Assembly (NCBI GenBank): GCA_902586025.1
Contig: CACIFV010000005.1
Coordinates: 7,501 to 71,500, forward strand
DNA from: an uncultured Pelagibacteraceae bacterium
GTDB lineage: Bacteria > Pseudomonadota > Alphaproteobacteria > Pelagibacterales > Pelagibacteraceae
Direction: 5' to 3'
DNA length: 64,000 nt
The notes under the pieces are model-generated. The model did not search any database and had not been told where the DNA came from. It was given only the letters and a program-made list of their open reading frames with translations. The number at the start of each line of letters is the position of its first letter. Position 1 is the stretch's first letter. This document shows, piece after piece, positions 45,553 through 55,050 of the stretch. The translations under genes and the position numbers were made by a program.

Positions 45553-46821
45553 TTATCTCCTCATTCTAGATTTAATACTTTGAGCATGATTATCTAGTTC
45601 TTCATACTCAGCGAGATGTGTAGCGGATTCTCCTAATTTCTCAATACCTTTTTTTGTAAGAGTTATATGGCTAATTTTTTTATAAAATTCACTAAGATTT
45701 AGTCCAGATGAAAATTTTGCAGATCCTAAAGTTGGTAATACATGATTTGAACCAACATTATAATCTGAAACAGCCATTGGAGAATGCTTTCCAATCATAA
45801 TACTTCCTGCATTATGAATTTGATTTAAATACTTTTTATAATTATAAACATTAATTTCTAAGTGCTCTGGAGCAACTTCATTAATTGCTTCTATTATTTG
45901 CTTATCACTTTGGGCTAACAAAATTAATCCATTATTTTTTAAACTTTTTAAAACAATTTTTTTCCTTTGAACTTTTTTGATAGTTTCTTTTATTTCTATA
46001 TTAAATTTATTTGCTAATTTTTTATCTTTCGTAATTAAAATACACTGAGAATTTACATCATGTTCTGCTTGTCCAATCATAGATGTTATAACTTGATTTA
46101 GATCAGTTTTACTATCTGCTAAAACACAAATTTCACTAGGCCCAGCGACCATTCCTTCTGTCCCGACATCACCAAAGACTTCACGTTTGCTTCTTGCAAC
46201 ATAAATATTTCCAGGCCCAACAATTTTATTCACTTTTTGGATATACGCTAAACTTGCTATAGCTTGGGCACCACCCATTGAGTAAATTTCCTTAATTCCA
46301 ACTTTTTTAGCTGCATAAAGAACAGCAGGATTTAGTTTTCCATTAAGTTTTGGATTGGCCAAAACGATTCTTTTTACACCAGAAATTTTTGCAGGCACTG
46401 CATTCATTAATAATGTGGATGGTAAATTAGCTGGCACATAAATACCTACAGACTGTAGTGGCACATGCTTATATTCAAGTTTATTTTTAAAATTATCTAC
46501 ATACTTAATATTTTTTGGTTTTTGTAGTGAATGAAACTTAAAAATTCTATTATAGGCCAAATCGATACTTTTTTTAATCTTAGGTTCTAATGTATTGATT
46601 GCTTTATTTACTTTATCTTTTGAAGGAACTATCTCCGTATTTTTACTAAATTTTTTCTCATACTTTAAAAGTGCTTTTCTTCCATTAATTTTGATGTCTT
46701 TTAAAATTTTTGGAACTATCGAAGTATCTACTGCTTTTCCAGATCTCCTTTTATCCAAAAAAGATACTAATTCTCTTTTATAATTTTTTTTCTTACAATT
46801 AATTACTTTTATCATTTTCAA
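45553..46821 (-). CDS. hisD: Histidinol dehydrogenase
   Basis: The last two oxidation steps of histidine synthesis, 422 residues, zinc-dependent. Conserved blocks include G-I-Y-V-P, G-G-A-Q-A-I-A, G-P-G-N-x-Y-V, G-P-S-E-x-x-V and Q-A-E-H-D. It overlaps the DUF2948 gene by 23 bases. The murA-DUF2948-hisD order is typical of alphaproteobacteria. Confidence 0.96.
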   Translation of the reverse strand: MKMIKVINCKKKNYKRELVSFLDKRRSGKAVDTSIVPKILKDIKINGRKALLKYEKKFSKNTEIVPSKDKVNKAINTLEPKIKKSIDLAYNRIFKFHSLQKPKNIKYVDNFKNKLEYKHVPLQSVGIYVPANLPSTLLMNAVPAKISGVKRIVLANPKLNGKLNPAVLYAAKKVGIKEIYSMGGAQAIASLAYIQKVNKIVGPGNIYVARSKREVFGDVGTEGMVAGPSEICVLADSKTDLNQVITSMIGQAEHDVNSQCILITKDKKLANKFNIEIKETIKKVQRKKIVLKSLKNNGLILLAQSDKQIIEAINEVAPEHLEINVYNYKKYLNQIHNAGSIMIGKHSPMAVSDYNVGSNHVLPTLGSAKFSSGLNLSEFYKKISHITLTKKGIEKLGESATHLAEYEELDNHAQSIKSRMRR

Positions 46822-47200
46822 TTTTTTGGTCTTCTAACGTTACATCAATAACTTCTGTGGACAGTGTTATAATTCCATTTTTTGAAAATAACAGAACTAT
46901 TTCAAAATTTTCTTTTTTTTTAAAAATATCAATTGCAAATAATTCTAAAGTTAAATCTGCATAGGACTGGTTAATGTTTTTAGACTTGGAACTTTCGATA
47001 AATTCAAATTTTATAACACTATTAATAGGTTTGCTACTATTTGTTTCCTTATCTATTCTTAAAACAGAAAGTAAAAAAATTTTTGTAGATGGCAAATATT
47101 TTATATCAGAAATTTTGACTTTAGACTCTGCACATATCGCTGATATAATTTGTAAGTCGTCTGGAGATTGAGCGATTACTTTCTTTAAAAAATTATTCAC
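46799..47200 (-). CDS. DUF2948 family protein
   Basis: A 133-residue alphaproteobacterial protein with the conserved start region A-Q-S-P-D-D-L-Q-I-I-S-A and the C-terminal L-S-T-E-V-I-D-V-x-L-E-D block. It always tends to sit between murA and hisD, as here, but its function is unknown. It overlaps murA by one base. Confidence 0.88.
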   Translation of the reverse strand: MNNFLKKVIAQSPDDLQIISAICAESKVKISDIKYLPSTKIFLLSVLRIDKETNSSKPINSVIKFEFIESSKSKNINQSYADLTLELFAIDIFKKKENFEIVLLFSKNGIITLSTEVIDVTLEDQKIENDKSN

Positions 47201-48462
47201 TAAGATATTCTTTTTATTTTTACTCCAATTTTTTTTAGTTTATTTTCAATTTTTTCATAACCTCGATCTAAATGATATACTCTATTTATGATAGATGTTC
47301 CTCTTGAAATAAAAGCTGCTAAAACTAAAGCTACTGATGCCCTTAAATCACTAGACATTAACTCAGCTCCCTCTAGATTATTAGTTCCTTCAATAATTGC
47401 CTTGTTACCTTTAATATTTATTTTTGCACCTAATCTTTTTAATTCTGGAACATGCATAAATCTGTTTTCAAATATATTTTCTTCAATTGTGCTTTTTCCA
47501 TTTGCTCTAGTTAATAATACCATTATTTGAGCTTGCAAATCAGTGGGGAAGTTTGGATATTCTCCAGTTTTTAAAAAATCCAAACTTCTAATTTTTTTTG
47601 GTCCCTTAATTTGAATTGTATTTTTTGTGGCTTTTATTTTTGCACCAATTTTTTTAAGTAAATTTATCTCAGTATTAATAATTTTTGGCTCAAAGTTTTT
47701 AATTTTTAAGTTTCCACCATTTAAACATGCAGCAACACAAAATGTGCCCGCTTCAATTCTGTCATTCATGATTGAGTAAGTTATACTTTTTAATGTTTTG
47801 ACACCCTCTATTTTTAAAGTTCTTTTACCGACCCATTTAATCTTAGCTCCCGCTGTTTTCAAAAAATTAGTCAGATCCTTAATCTCAGGCTCAATTGCAC
47901 AATTCTTTATTGTTGTTATTCCTTTTGCAAGACAAGCAGCAAGAATTAAATTTTCAGTCGCTCCAACAGATATTTTTGAAAATCTTATTTCTGAACCAAC
48001 TAATCCTTCTTGAGCTTTTGCATTAACATATCCTTTTTCAATTTGTATTTTAACACCCAACTTTGATATAGCTTTTAAATGTATATCTATTGGTCTTACT
48101 CCTATACTGCAACCACCTGGACTACTTACTTTTGCTTTTTTATTTTTTGCTAATAAAGGACCAAGAACCAAAATTCCTGCTCTCATTGTTTTAACTAGAG
48201 AATAAGGTGCAAAAAAATTATTTTTTTTTCCTTTTGAGATTGTTGCGATTTTTTTATTATTTTTAAAGCTAATCTTTCTTCCTAATGATTTTAGCAAATT
48301 AAGCATTGTATCTATATCTTTAACTCGTGGAAGATTTTTAATTGTTACATTCTTATCAAAGAGTAAAGTTGCAGCAAGTATTGGTAGAGCAGCATTTTTA
48401 CTTCCAGAAATTGATACCTCTCCTCTGATCCTAGAGGGACCATTAATTTTAAATTTATCCAT
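47200..48462 (-). CDS. murA: UDP-N-acetylglucosamine 1-carboxyvinyltransferase
   Basis: MurA starts peptidoglycan synthesis by adding enolpyruvate to UDP-GlcNAc. The 420 residues include the active-site loop P-G-G-C-S-I-G-V-R-P with Cys near 117, the form bound by fosfomycin. S-G-S-K-N-A-A-L-P and the R-A-G-I-L-V-L-G-P-L block are present. It lies one base after dcd. Confidence 0.97.
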   Translation of the reverse strand: MDKFKINGPSRIRGEVSISGSKNAALPILAATLLFDKNVTIKNLPRVKDIDTMLNLLKSLGRKISFKNNKKIATISKGKKNNFFAPYSLVKTMRAGILVLGPLLAKNKKAKVSSPGGCSIGVRPIDIHLKAISKLGVKIQIEKGYVNAKAQEGLVGSEIRFSKISVGATENLILAACLAKGITTIKNCAIEPEIKDLTNFLKTAGAKIKWVGKRTLKIEGVKTLKSITYSIMNDRIEAGTFCVAACLNGGNLKIKNFEPKIINTEINLLKKIGAKIKATKNTIQIKGPKKIRSLDFLKTGEYPNFPTDLQAQIMVLLTRANGKSTIEENIFENRFMHVPELKRLGAKINIKGNKAIIEGTNNLEGAELMSSDLRASVALVLAAFISRGTSIINRVYHLDRGYEKIENKLKKIGVKIKRIS

Positions 48463-48463
48463 T

Positions 48464-49018
48464 TTAAATTTTGGGAAGCGTTACCCCTTTTTGGCCCATA
48501 TATTTTCCATTTCTGTCAGCATATGAAACATCAGGTTTCTCATTCCCTTTTAAAAATATAAATTGAGCCACACCCTCATTTGCATATATTTTTGCTGGTA
48601 AGGGGGTTGTATTAGAAAATTCAAGGGTCACATGACCTTCCCACCCTGGTTCCAAAGGTGTTACATTAACAATTATTCCACATCTGGCATAAGTGGACTT
48701 ACCTAAACAAATAACTAATACATCGCTAGGAATTTTAAAATATTCGACTGTTCTTGCTAAAACAAAGGAATTTGGTGGAATAATACATTCATTAGATTCT
48801 TTTGTTACAAAATTTGTTGGTTTAAAATTTTTTGGATCTACAATTTCTGAGTTAACATTAGTAAATATTTTAAACTCATTGGATACTCTAGCATCGTACC
48901 CATATGAAGAAACACCAAATGAAATTTTTCCTTCCCTTATTTGTTTATCCTTAAATGGTGAAATCATTGCTTGTTCTTTCGCCATTTTGATTATCCACTT
49001 ATCTGATTGCACTGACAT
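48464..49018 (-). CDS. dcd: dCTP deaminase
   Basis: It makes dUTP from dCTP for dTMP synthesis. The 184 residues have the [10 protein letters not shown] motif, the A-R-T-V-E-Y catalytic region, and [12 protein letters not shown]. Its start directly abuts the stop of a tiny upstream gene. Confidence 0.96.
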   Translation of the reverse strand: MSVQSDKWIIKMAKEQAMISPFKDKQIREGKISFGVSSYGYDARVSNEFKIFTNVNSEIVDPKNFKPTNFVTKESNECIIPPNSFVLARTVEYFKIPSDVLVICLGKSTYARCGIIVNVTPLEPGWEGHVTLEFSNTTPLPAKIYANEGVAQFIFLKGNEKPDVSYADRNGKYMGQKGVTLPKI

Positions 49019-49120
49019 TTATTTATTTTTTTTATTTTTTCTTTGAAAAATTTTTCTTTTTCTTAAATTTTTACGCAAAGCCTCTTCAAGTTTAGCTTTT
49101 TTATCCTTCTTCCTGTCCAT
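49019..49120 (-). CDS. Tiny basic protein (33 residues) upstream of dcd
   Basis: A 33-codon ATG frame ends exactly one base before the dcd start and begins 5 bases after the preceding small gene. The product is highly basic; its core E-E-A-L-R-K-N-L-R-K-R-K resembles short uncharacterised alphaproteobacterial proteins found near murA/hisD. It is probably nucleic-acid- or ribosome-binding by charge, but that is a guess. The tight spacing on both sides is the best sign that it is real. Confidence 0.6.
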   Translation of the reverse strand: MDRKKDKKAKLEEALRKNLRKRKIFQRKNKKNK

Positions 49121-49125
49121 CTTAA

Positions 49126-49323
49126 TTACTTTTTATCTGGATTGGTAAGGTGATCCAAAGTTATTACTTGATCGATTGGTATTGTTTTATCCTCTGGACT
49201 TTTGGGTTCACCTTGTTTGGCTACTTTTTTTGCTCTTTTTTCAGCAAGCTTCTTTTCTCTTTTTGCCTGCTTCTCCATAGCTTTAGCTCCTCTTGTCGAT
49301 TTATAATCGTAGTGAATTCCCAT
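49126..49323 (-). CDS. Small charged conserved protein
   Basis: A 65-residue hydrophilic protein with a Lys/Glu/Ala-rich helix (about 14-38) and a more normal C-terminal end. It seems to be the first gene of the minus-strand run to infA and tRNA-Phe. Similar small proteins with A-K-A-M-E-x-Q-A-K-R-E-x-K-L-A-E-K-R-A-K are known in alphaproteobacteria without a function. Confidence 0.7.
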   Translation of the reverse strand: MGIHYDYKSTRGAKAMEKQAKREKKLAEKRAKKVAKQGEPKSPEDKTIPIDQVITLDHLTNPDKK

Positions 49324-49404
49324 ATCATTTACCTAATTTAGATATACCCGATTTTCGTAAAAAATTAAGGCATTTATTTGAAAAAAACAATTTTATACAC
49401 TAAT

Positions 49405-49410
49405 TATAAT
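49405..49410 (+). promoter_or_regulatory. Candidate tRNA-Thr -10 box
   Basis: A perfect TATAAT 8 bases before the tRNA-Thr gene. No good -35 is seen at the usual distance, so confidence is low. Confidence 0.35.
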
Positions 49411-49418
49411 TAAAAAAT

Positions 49419-49489
49419 GCCCTCATAGTTAAATGGTATAACACATCCATGGTAAGGATGAGTTTCCAGTTCAATTCTGGGTGAGGGCA
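49419..49489 (+). tRNA. tRNA-Thr (GGT)
   Basis: A cloverleaf with a perfect acceptor stem (GCCCTCA with TGAGGGC), anticodon stem CATCC/GGATG and anticodon GGT. The discriminator is A. The following bases are CCG, so the CCA tail is not fully encoded, unlike the other two tRNAs here. The D stem is AT-rich (GTTA/TAAC). Confidence 0.93.
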
Positions 49490-49493
49490 CCGT

Positions 49494-50210
49494 CTATTTG
49501 TAGAATTTTTTTCTGATTATGAAACCAATTAAAACCAGGATTATCATACTAATTACAGGCACATATATATCTGGAGTTAAAATTATATCAAACACACTTG
49601 GAAGTTCTTGATTGTTTTCAATTATTTTATTTAGCCCTGCACCAAGTGAAGCTCCAACAAATAACTGAGGTGTCATTCCAATAACAGATCCTAAAAAGAA
49701 ATTTCTAATCTTAACATTAAATAGTGTTGGCAAAATGTTTGAAATAAAAAAAGGTATACCACCAACAAATCTATATATAAGAAAAAAAGTAAATTCATTT
49801 TTTTTGAATTTTTCAGTAAGATTATAAAACTTTGATGAAAATTTTTTTTTAATTAAATCTTTAAAAAAATAATTTGCGCAAATATATAAAAGTGTTGCTC
49901 CAATAGATAAACCTAATACTATAAGGAGTGTCCCTATCCATTTCCCAAATATAAATCCTCCAACTAAAAAAACTGGTGAACCAAATCCTAGGAGCATAAC
50001 CCAAATAATCACTCCAATAAAAAATAATATGCTAGCAATTAAAAGATTGGAGTTTTTAATATCATTTAGTTTATCTCTATTATTTTTTATAAGTTCAAAA
50101 CTTGAAAAGTCGTCAAATGAAAAATAGCTAAAAAAAAGCAACAAAAAGCCAGTAACTATGGAAAGATATATAATACCAAGAATAATTTTTAATTTATTTT
50201 CATTTTCCAT
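49494..50210 (-). CDS. TVP38/TMEM64 (VTT domain) membrane protein
   Basis: A 238-residue integral membrane protein with about six hydrophobic segments. It has the VTT-family F-x-x-G-x-x-F-G-x-x-x-G-x-x-L block near 85-100 and the R-F-V-G-G-I-P-F motif near 145-152. Relatives are linked to phospholipid scrambling or transport; the role here is not known. Its 3' end is 4 bases from the tRNA-Thr gene on the other strand. Confidence 0.88.
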   Translation of the reverse strand: MENENKLKIILGIIYLSIVTGFLLLFFSYFSFDDFSSFELIKNNRDKLNDIKNSNLLIASILFFIGVIIWVMLLGFGSPVFLVGGFIFGKWIGTLLIVLGLSIGATLLYICANYFFKDLIKKKFSSKFYNLTEKFKKNEFTFFLIYRFVGGIPFFISNILPTLFNVKIRNFFLGSVIGMTPQLFVGASLGAGLNKIIENNQELPSVFDIILTPDIYVPVISMIILVLIGFIIRKKFYK

Positions 50211-50294
50211 TTTAATTTAATTTATTAAAAATCGCTGTACTTATATACATTAAATTGTATAACTACCGAAATTTAACAAAAAAGAAGCCTTAAT

Positions 50295-50429
50295 ATGAAA
50301 CGTACATATCAACCTAGTAAAAAAGTGAGAAAAAGAAGGCATGGTTTTAGGTCTAAAATGAAGACTAAAGGTGGAAGAAAATTAATTAGACGAAGAAGAA
50401 GTAAGGGTAGAAAAAAACTCACTGTTTAA
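50295..50429 (+). CDS. rpmH: 50S ribosomal protein L34
   Basis: A 44-residue, very basic protein with the invariant M-K-R-T-Y-Q-P-S start and the H-G-F-R-S-x-M block. It starts a ten-gene plus-strand run. The stop overlaps the rnpA start by one base, as in many bacteria. Confidence 0.98.
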   Translation: MKRTYQPSKKVRKRRHGFRSKMKTKGGRKLIRRRRSKGRKKLTV

Positions 50430-50770
50430 TGCAGGTTAAATTAAAAAGTTTATCCAAAAATGAAGATTTTAAATTTATTTTAAATGGTAAAAAAATTTCA
50501 AATAGATACTCAACAATTTTTTACAGGAGATTAGAAAATAAAAGTAATAGATATTTTAATATAAGTTTTATTACAAAAAAAAAGATTGGTACAGCTGTTA
50601 TAAGAAATAAAATTAAAAGAAGACTAAGAAATATGATGAATGAGGCTTTAAAAAAAATTAAAATTAATCTTAACTATAGTTACTTATTAATTGCTAGAAA
50701 ATCTGTTTTAGAAGATGAGTACAATTTTATTAAAATAAAACTTTTTAGTGAGTTAAAAAAAATTAGATAG
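50429..50770 (+). CDS. rnpA: Ribonuclease P protein component
   Basis: The protein subunit of RNase P, 113 residues. The RNA-binding R-N-K-I-K-R-R-L-R motif is at about 58-66. It is coupled to rpmH and followed by yidD after 2 bases. Confidence 0.95.
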   Translation: MQVKLKSLSKNEDFKFILNGKKISNRYSTIFYRRLENKSNRYFNISFITKKKIGTAVIRNKIKRRLRNMMNEALKKIKINLNYSYLLIARKSVLEDEYNFIKIKLFSELKKIR

Positions 50771-50772
50771 TT

Positions 50773-51012
50773 ATGATTAAAAAAGGATTTATATATTTAA
50801 TTAAGTTTTATAAATATTTTATTTCACCTGTTCTGGGTAATAATTGTAGGTATCTTCCAACCTGTTCAGAATATTTTATTGATAGTTTAAATGAATATGG
50901 TGTTTTGAAAGGTTGTTATAAGGGCATTAAAAGAATTTTAACTTGTCATCCTATGAAAATTTTGGGAGGAGGACATGGGTATGATCCGGTAAAGAAAAAG
51001 AATATTAAATAA
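50773..51012 (+). CDS. yidD: Membrane protein insertion efficiency factor YidD
   Basis: A 79-residue protein helping YidC-dependent insertion. The C-R-Y-L-P-T-C-S-E-Y core and the C-x-P-x-x-x-x-G-G-x-G-x-D-P-V end are present. It overlaps yidC by one base. Confidence 0.96.
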   Translation: MIKKGFIYLIKFYKYFISPVLGNNCRYLPTCSEYFIDSLNEYGVLKGCYKGIKRILTCHPMKILGGGHGYDPVKKKNIK

Positions 51013-52694
51013 TGGACACAAGAAACGTAATAGCAGCAATTTCATTAAGTGCAGCAGTAATAATTCTTTATGGATTATTTTTTGCTCCACCAAGTCCTGA
51101 TCCAAAGCAGGTAAATAATAATGATCAAAATAAGAACAATCTTCAACTAAACGAAGCACCAAAAATAGAGCAAAATATTGAGAATAATAAAATTTCTAGA
51201 TCAGAGGCAATTAACAAAGTTGAAAGGATATTTTTTGAAAATGAAAATATTAAAGGTTCTATTTCTCTAGAGGGATCATTAATCGATGACCTGATTTTTA
51301 AGAAATACACTGAAACTTTAGACTCTGATGAAAATGTAGTTTTGCTCAATCCTAAAGAGTCTGAAAATGGTTATTATATAGAAACAGGTTGGGCTATAAA
51401 TAATAAAGATATTGAGGTTCCTAATTCAAATACAAAATGGGAAGTTGTCGGCAATAAATTACTAACACCGAACAATCCAATTAGATTAGTATGGAATAAT
51501 GAGCAGAATATAACTTTCGAGAAAGAAATAAGTATAGATGACAAATTTTTATTTACTGTTAACCAAAAAATTACGAATAATACTCAAAATACCTATAACT
51601 TTTATCCCTACGGACAAATTATTAGAAACTTAGCTCCTGATGTAACTGATTTTTATATATTACATGAAGGTTTACTAGGTGTTTTTGATGATAATCTTGT
51701 TGAAGAAGATTACGATGACATTAAAGACAAAAAGTACTCTGTAAATGCTAACAAAGGATGGATGGGTATTACAGATAAATATTGGATAACGAGTTTAATC
51801 CCAGAAAGTAATAAAAGTTTTAGATCAGATTTCGATTATAAAAATAAATTTAAAGCTAACTTCATTGAGACTGCTGCAACAGAAGTCAGAGCTAATGAAA
51901 GCAAAACTAATCAAGTAAAAGTGATTATTGCGGCTAAAGAAGTGGATGTTGTTGATGGTTATGCGGAAAAACTAAATATTAATAAATTTGATTTAGCAAT
52001 TGATTGGGGTTTCCTATATTTTTTAACAAAACCAATATTTTTGATATCGGATTATTTCTTTAAATTAACTGGCAACTATGGGATTGCAATTATACTAATT
52101 ACCGCTTGTATAAGAATATTGTTTTTTCCTCTCGCTAACTACTCATTTAGGTCAATGGCAAAAATGAAAGTTCTTCAACCAGAAATGGTGAGGCTTAAAG
52201 AACTTCATAAGGAAGATAAAATGAAGTTACAGCAAGAAATGATGGCTCTTTACAAAAGAGAGAAAGTGAATCCGGTAAGTGGGTGTTTGCCTATTTTAAT
52301 TCAAATACCATTCTTTTTTGCAATTTATAAAATGTTATTTGTTACAATTGAAATGAGACATCAGCCTTTTTTTGGTTGGATACACGATCTAAGTGAAAGA
52401 GATCCAACAAGTTTATTTAATTTATTTGGTTTATTACCATATGATGTTCCATCATTTTTAATTATTGGCGCTTGGCCTGTCGCAATGGGTGTAACAATGT
52501 GGATGCAACAAAAACTTAATCCAACACCACCAGATCCAATTCAGCAAAAAATATTTATGTTTTTTCCTGTATTCTTAACAGTGATACTGGCACCTTTTCC
52601 ATCAGGATTAGTTATATATTGGACAATTAATAACGTGCTTACAATGGCACAACAATATGTAATTATGAAGAGAACTTCAGTTAAAACAGTTTAA
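51012..52694 (+). CDS. yidC: Membrane protein insertase YidC
   Basis: The 560-residue insertase has an N-terminal membrane helix (about 6-24), an Asn-rich linker, a periplasmic beta domain (about 60-320), and the five-helix insertase core from about 335. The core includes the positively charged groove region and the M-A-L-Y-K-R-E-K-V-N-P-x-x-G-C block. In many alphaproteobacteria engB lies between yidC and argB; it is absent here. Confidence 0.96.
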   Translation: MDTRNVIAAISLSAAVIILYGLFFAPPSPDPKQVNNNDQNKNNLQLNEAPKIEQNIENNKISRSEAINKVERIFFENENIKGSISLEGSLIDDLIFKKYTETLDSDENVVLLNPKESENGYYIETGWAINNKDIEVPNSNTKWEVVGNKLLTPNNPIRLVWNNEQNITFEKEISIDDKFLFTVNQKITNNTQNTYNFYPYGQIIRNLAPDVTDFYILHEGLLGVFDDNLVEEDYDDIKDKKYSVNANKGWMGITDKYWITSLIPESNKSFRSDFDYKNKFKANFIETAATEVRANESKTNQVKVIIAAKEVDVVDGYAEKLNINKFDLAIDWGFLYFLTKPIFLISDYFFKLTGNYGIAIILITACIRILFFPLANYSFRSMAKMKVLQPEMVRLKELHKEDKMKLQQEMMALYKREKVNPVSGCLPILIQIPFFFAIYKMLFVTIEMRHQPFFGWIHDLSERDPTSLFNLFGLLPYDVPSFLIIGAWPVAMGVTMWMQQKLNPTPPDPIQQKIFMFFPVFLTVILAPFPSGLVIYWTINNVLTMAQQYVIMKRTSVKTV

Positions 52695-52697
52695 TTG

Positions 52698-53546
52698 ATG
52701 GAATTAGATAAGATTATTCCAACAGATGGGCCCAATATTAATGAGGTTGAAAAATATATAAACAAATATCAGTCTGAGGTAATAGTAATTAAATGTGGCG
52801 GATCTGTTTTATTAGATAAAAAACTATTTAATCAGTTCATAGAAGATATTTCAGTGATAAACAAAATCGGTTTATCAGCAATAGTCGTTCATGGTGGAGG
52901 TAAAAATATTAAAAAAAAATTAGTTGAAAATAATATTGAAACTAGATTTATCAAAGGACTTAGGGTTTCAGACGAAAAAACAATAAGATATATAGAAGAA
53001 GCTTTACTAGAGCTTAATTTAGAGATTTTACATGAATTAAAATCTAAAAACACTAATGCTTGTTCAATATCACCTAAAGAAAATAATGTAATTAATATTA
53101 TTCCTGAAAGTAAAGAATTGGGATATGTCGGGAAACCAACAAAAATTAATAAAGAGAAAATATTAAATTTTATTAAAAATAAACAAATTCCAATTGTTGT
53201 CCCTTTAGGATTGGGGGATGACGGCAGAATTTATAATATTAATGCAGATGTTGCTGCAGGTTCAATTGCAAAAGAGATTGATGCCAGACGTCTTCTTTTG
53301 ATGACAGATGTTGAAGGAGTTCTTGATGAAAATCAAAAACTTATATCTGAAATTAATCTCAATAAAGCCAATGAAATGTTAAAAAATAATATTATTTCTG
53401 GAGGCATGATACCAAAAATAAACACTTGTCTAGATGCAATATCTAATGGTGTTAGAGGTGTAGTTATTGTTGATGGGAGAAAACCGCGTTCAATACTATT
53501 TGAGTTATTTTCTGACAAGGGTGCGGGAACATTGATAAGAAAATGA
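52698..53546 (+). CDS. argB: Acetylglutamate kinase
   Basis: It phosphorylates N-acetylglutamate in arginine synthesis. I prefer the ATG at 52698 (282 residues) to the TTG three bases earlier. Motifs are K-C-G-G-S near 33-37, V-V-H-G-G-G-K near 64-70, and the C-terminal G-G-M-I-P-K. It begins 3 bases after yidC. Confidence 0.96.
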   Translation: MELDKIIPTDGPNINEVEKYINKYQSEVIVIKCGGSVLLDKKLFNQFIEDISVINKIGLSAIVVHGGGKNIKKKLVENNIETRFIKGLRVSDEKTIRYIEEALLELNLEILHELKSKNTNACSISPKENNVINIIPESKELGYVGKPTKINKEKILNFIKNKQIPIVVPLGLGDDGRIYNINADVAAGSIAKEIDARRLLLMTDVEGVLDENQKLISEINLNKANEMLKNNIISGGMIPKINTCLDAISNGVRGVVIVDGRKPRSILFELFSDKGAGTLIRK

Positions 53547-54214
53547 ATAATTTAAAAAATATAAAAAATATCTTATTCGACTGTGATGGCGTTTTATATA
53601 ATGATTTAGAGGCAGTTTTTGGCCAAGTTAGTAAGAGGATGACAAAATATATCTCAAATAAGCTCAACTTAGATCTTATAAAAGCTAAAGAATTACAAAG
53701 AGATTATTTTCACAAATACAACACAAGCTTAAATGGATTGATGATACATCATGATATACCACCGGAAGAATTCTTAGAGTATGTTCATGATATTGATCTT
53801 TCATTTATGGAAAAAGATCTTATCTTAAGAAATGAGCTAGAAAACATTAATTTAAATAAATTTGTATTCACAAACGGAAGTAGAGCTCACGTAAAAAATA
53901 TAGTGGAAACTCTTGGTATTGAAGACCAATTTAAAGATATATTTGATATCGTAGACGCAAAATATCACCCTAAGCCTGAAGCTAAAGCTTTTGATCTTAT
54001 GGTTGATAAATTTAAGATTGATCCAAAAGAAACTCTTTATATCGAGGATATAGCTAAAAATTTATCAATAGGTAAAGAGCGGGGTACAATAACAGCTTGG
54101 CTTATCAATAATGAATACTGGGGTAAAAAAGAGTCTGATAAAGATTACATCGACTATAAAATCGAAAATCTCTCTTTATTTTTAAAAGAAATAAGGTTAT
54201 TAAAAAGTTCTTAA
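53543..54214 (+). CDS. HAD-family hydrolase (pyrimidine 5'-nucleotidase type)
   Basis: A 223-residue haloacid-dehalogenase-fold phosphatase. Motif I is D-C-D-G-V-L-Y near 13-19, motif II is T-N-G-S near 110-113, the motif III Lys lies in H-P-K-P-E, and motif IV is Y-I-E-D. The pattern is that of the SDT1-like nucleotidase subfamily. The physiological substrate is unproven. It overlaps argB by 4 bases. Confidence 0.88.
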   Translation: MNNLKNIKNILFDCDGVLYNDLEAVFGQVSKRMTKYISNKLNLDLIKAKELQRDYFHKYNTSLNGLMIHHDIPPEEFLEYVHDIDLSFMEKDLILRNELENINLNKFVFTNGSRAHVKNIVETLGIEDQFKDIFDIVDAKYHPKPEAKAFDLMVDKFKIDPKETLYIEDIAKNLSIGKERGTITAWLINNEYWGKKESDKDYIDYKIENLSLFLKEIRLLKSS

Positions 54215-54218
54215 ATTT

Positions 54219-55046
54219 ATGAGCATAAAAAATATAATCAATGATGCCTGGGAAAAAAGAGACCAAGTAAGTCCTAACTCAGATGAGAGTTTAAAAAATA
54301 CTGTTAATCAAATTATTGATGACTTAGATAGTGGCAAAGTCAGAGTAGCAGAAAAAATTAATGGTGAGTGGGTAACACATCAACATATAAAAAAAGCAAT
54401 TATGTTAAGTTTTAGAATGTATCCAATGGAAAATTTAAATGGTCCCTACAGTAGTTGGTATGACAAAGCGCATCTTTTAAAAGGTAAAACGGCAGGTTGG
54501 TCTAAAGAGGACCATGAAAAAGCTGGTTTCAGAATGGTTCCTAATTCTCCAGTGAGAAAAGGATCTTTTGTAGGCAAAAATGCTGTTTTAATGCCATGCT
54601 ATGTGAATATAGGAGCATACATTGATGAGGGAACAATGATAGATACTTTTGCAAGAGCTGGTAGCTGTTCTCAAATCGGAAAAAATTGTCATATCTCTGC
54701 AGGTAGCGGAGTTGGAGGAGTTTTAGAGCCTGCACAGGCATTACCAACAATCATTGAGGACAATGTTTTTTTAGGAGCAATGTCTGAGGTTGTAGAGGGA
54801 GTGATAGTTGGCGAAGGTTCTGTTTTGAGTATGGGAATGTATATTGGACAATCAACAAAAATTGTTAACAGGAAAACAGGCGAAATAAGTTACGGTAAAA
54901 TTCCACCATATTCTGTTGTTGTTCCAGGTTCTCTACCAGATAAAAATAATTCAAGCGCTCCATCATTATATTGTGCGGTAATAATCAAACAAGTAGACGA
55001 AAAAACAAGATCAAAGACTTCAATAAATGATCTTTTAAGAGAATAG
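54219..55046 (+). CDS. dapD: Tetrahydrodipicolinate N-succinyltransferase
   Basis: DapD of the succinylase route to meso-DAP and lysine, 275 residues. An N-terminal helical part is followed by a left-handed beta helix of hexapeptide repeats (about 105-230). It is paired with dapE and fed by lysC. Confidence 0.96.
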   Translation: MSIKNIINDAWEKRDQVSPNSDESLKNTVNQIIDDLDSGKVRVAEKINGEWVTHQHIKKAIMLSFRMYPMENLNGPYSSWYDKAHLLKGKTAGWSKEDHEKAGFRMVPNSPVRKGSFVGKNAVLMPCYVNIGAYIDEGTMIDTFARAGSCSQIGKNCHISAGSGVGGVLEPAQALPTIIEDNVFLGAMSEVVEGVIVGEGSVLSMGMYIGQSTKIVNRKTGEISYGKIPPYSVVVPGSLPDKNNSSAPSLYCAVIIKQVDEKTRSKTSINDLLRE

Positions 55047-55050
55047 ATTA

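Noticed and set aside
49419..49492. tRNA-Thr with a damaged 3' end as a pseudogene
   Set aside because: All stems pair well and a CCA tail can be added by nucleotidyltransferase, so lack of an encoded CCA does not make it a pseudogene.
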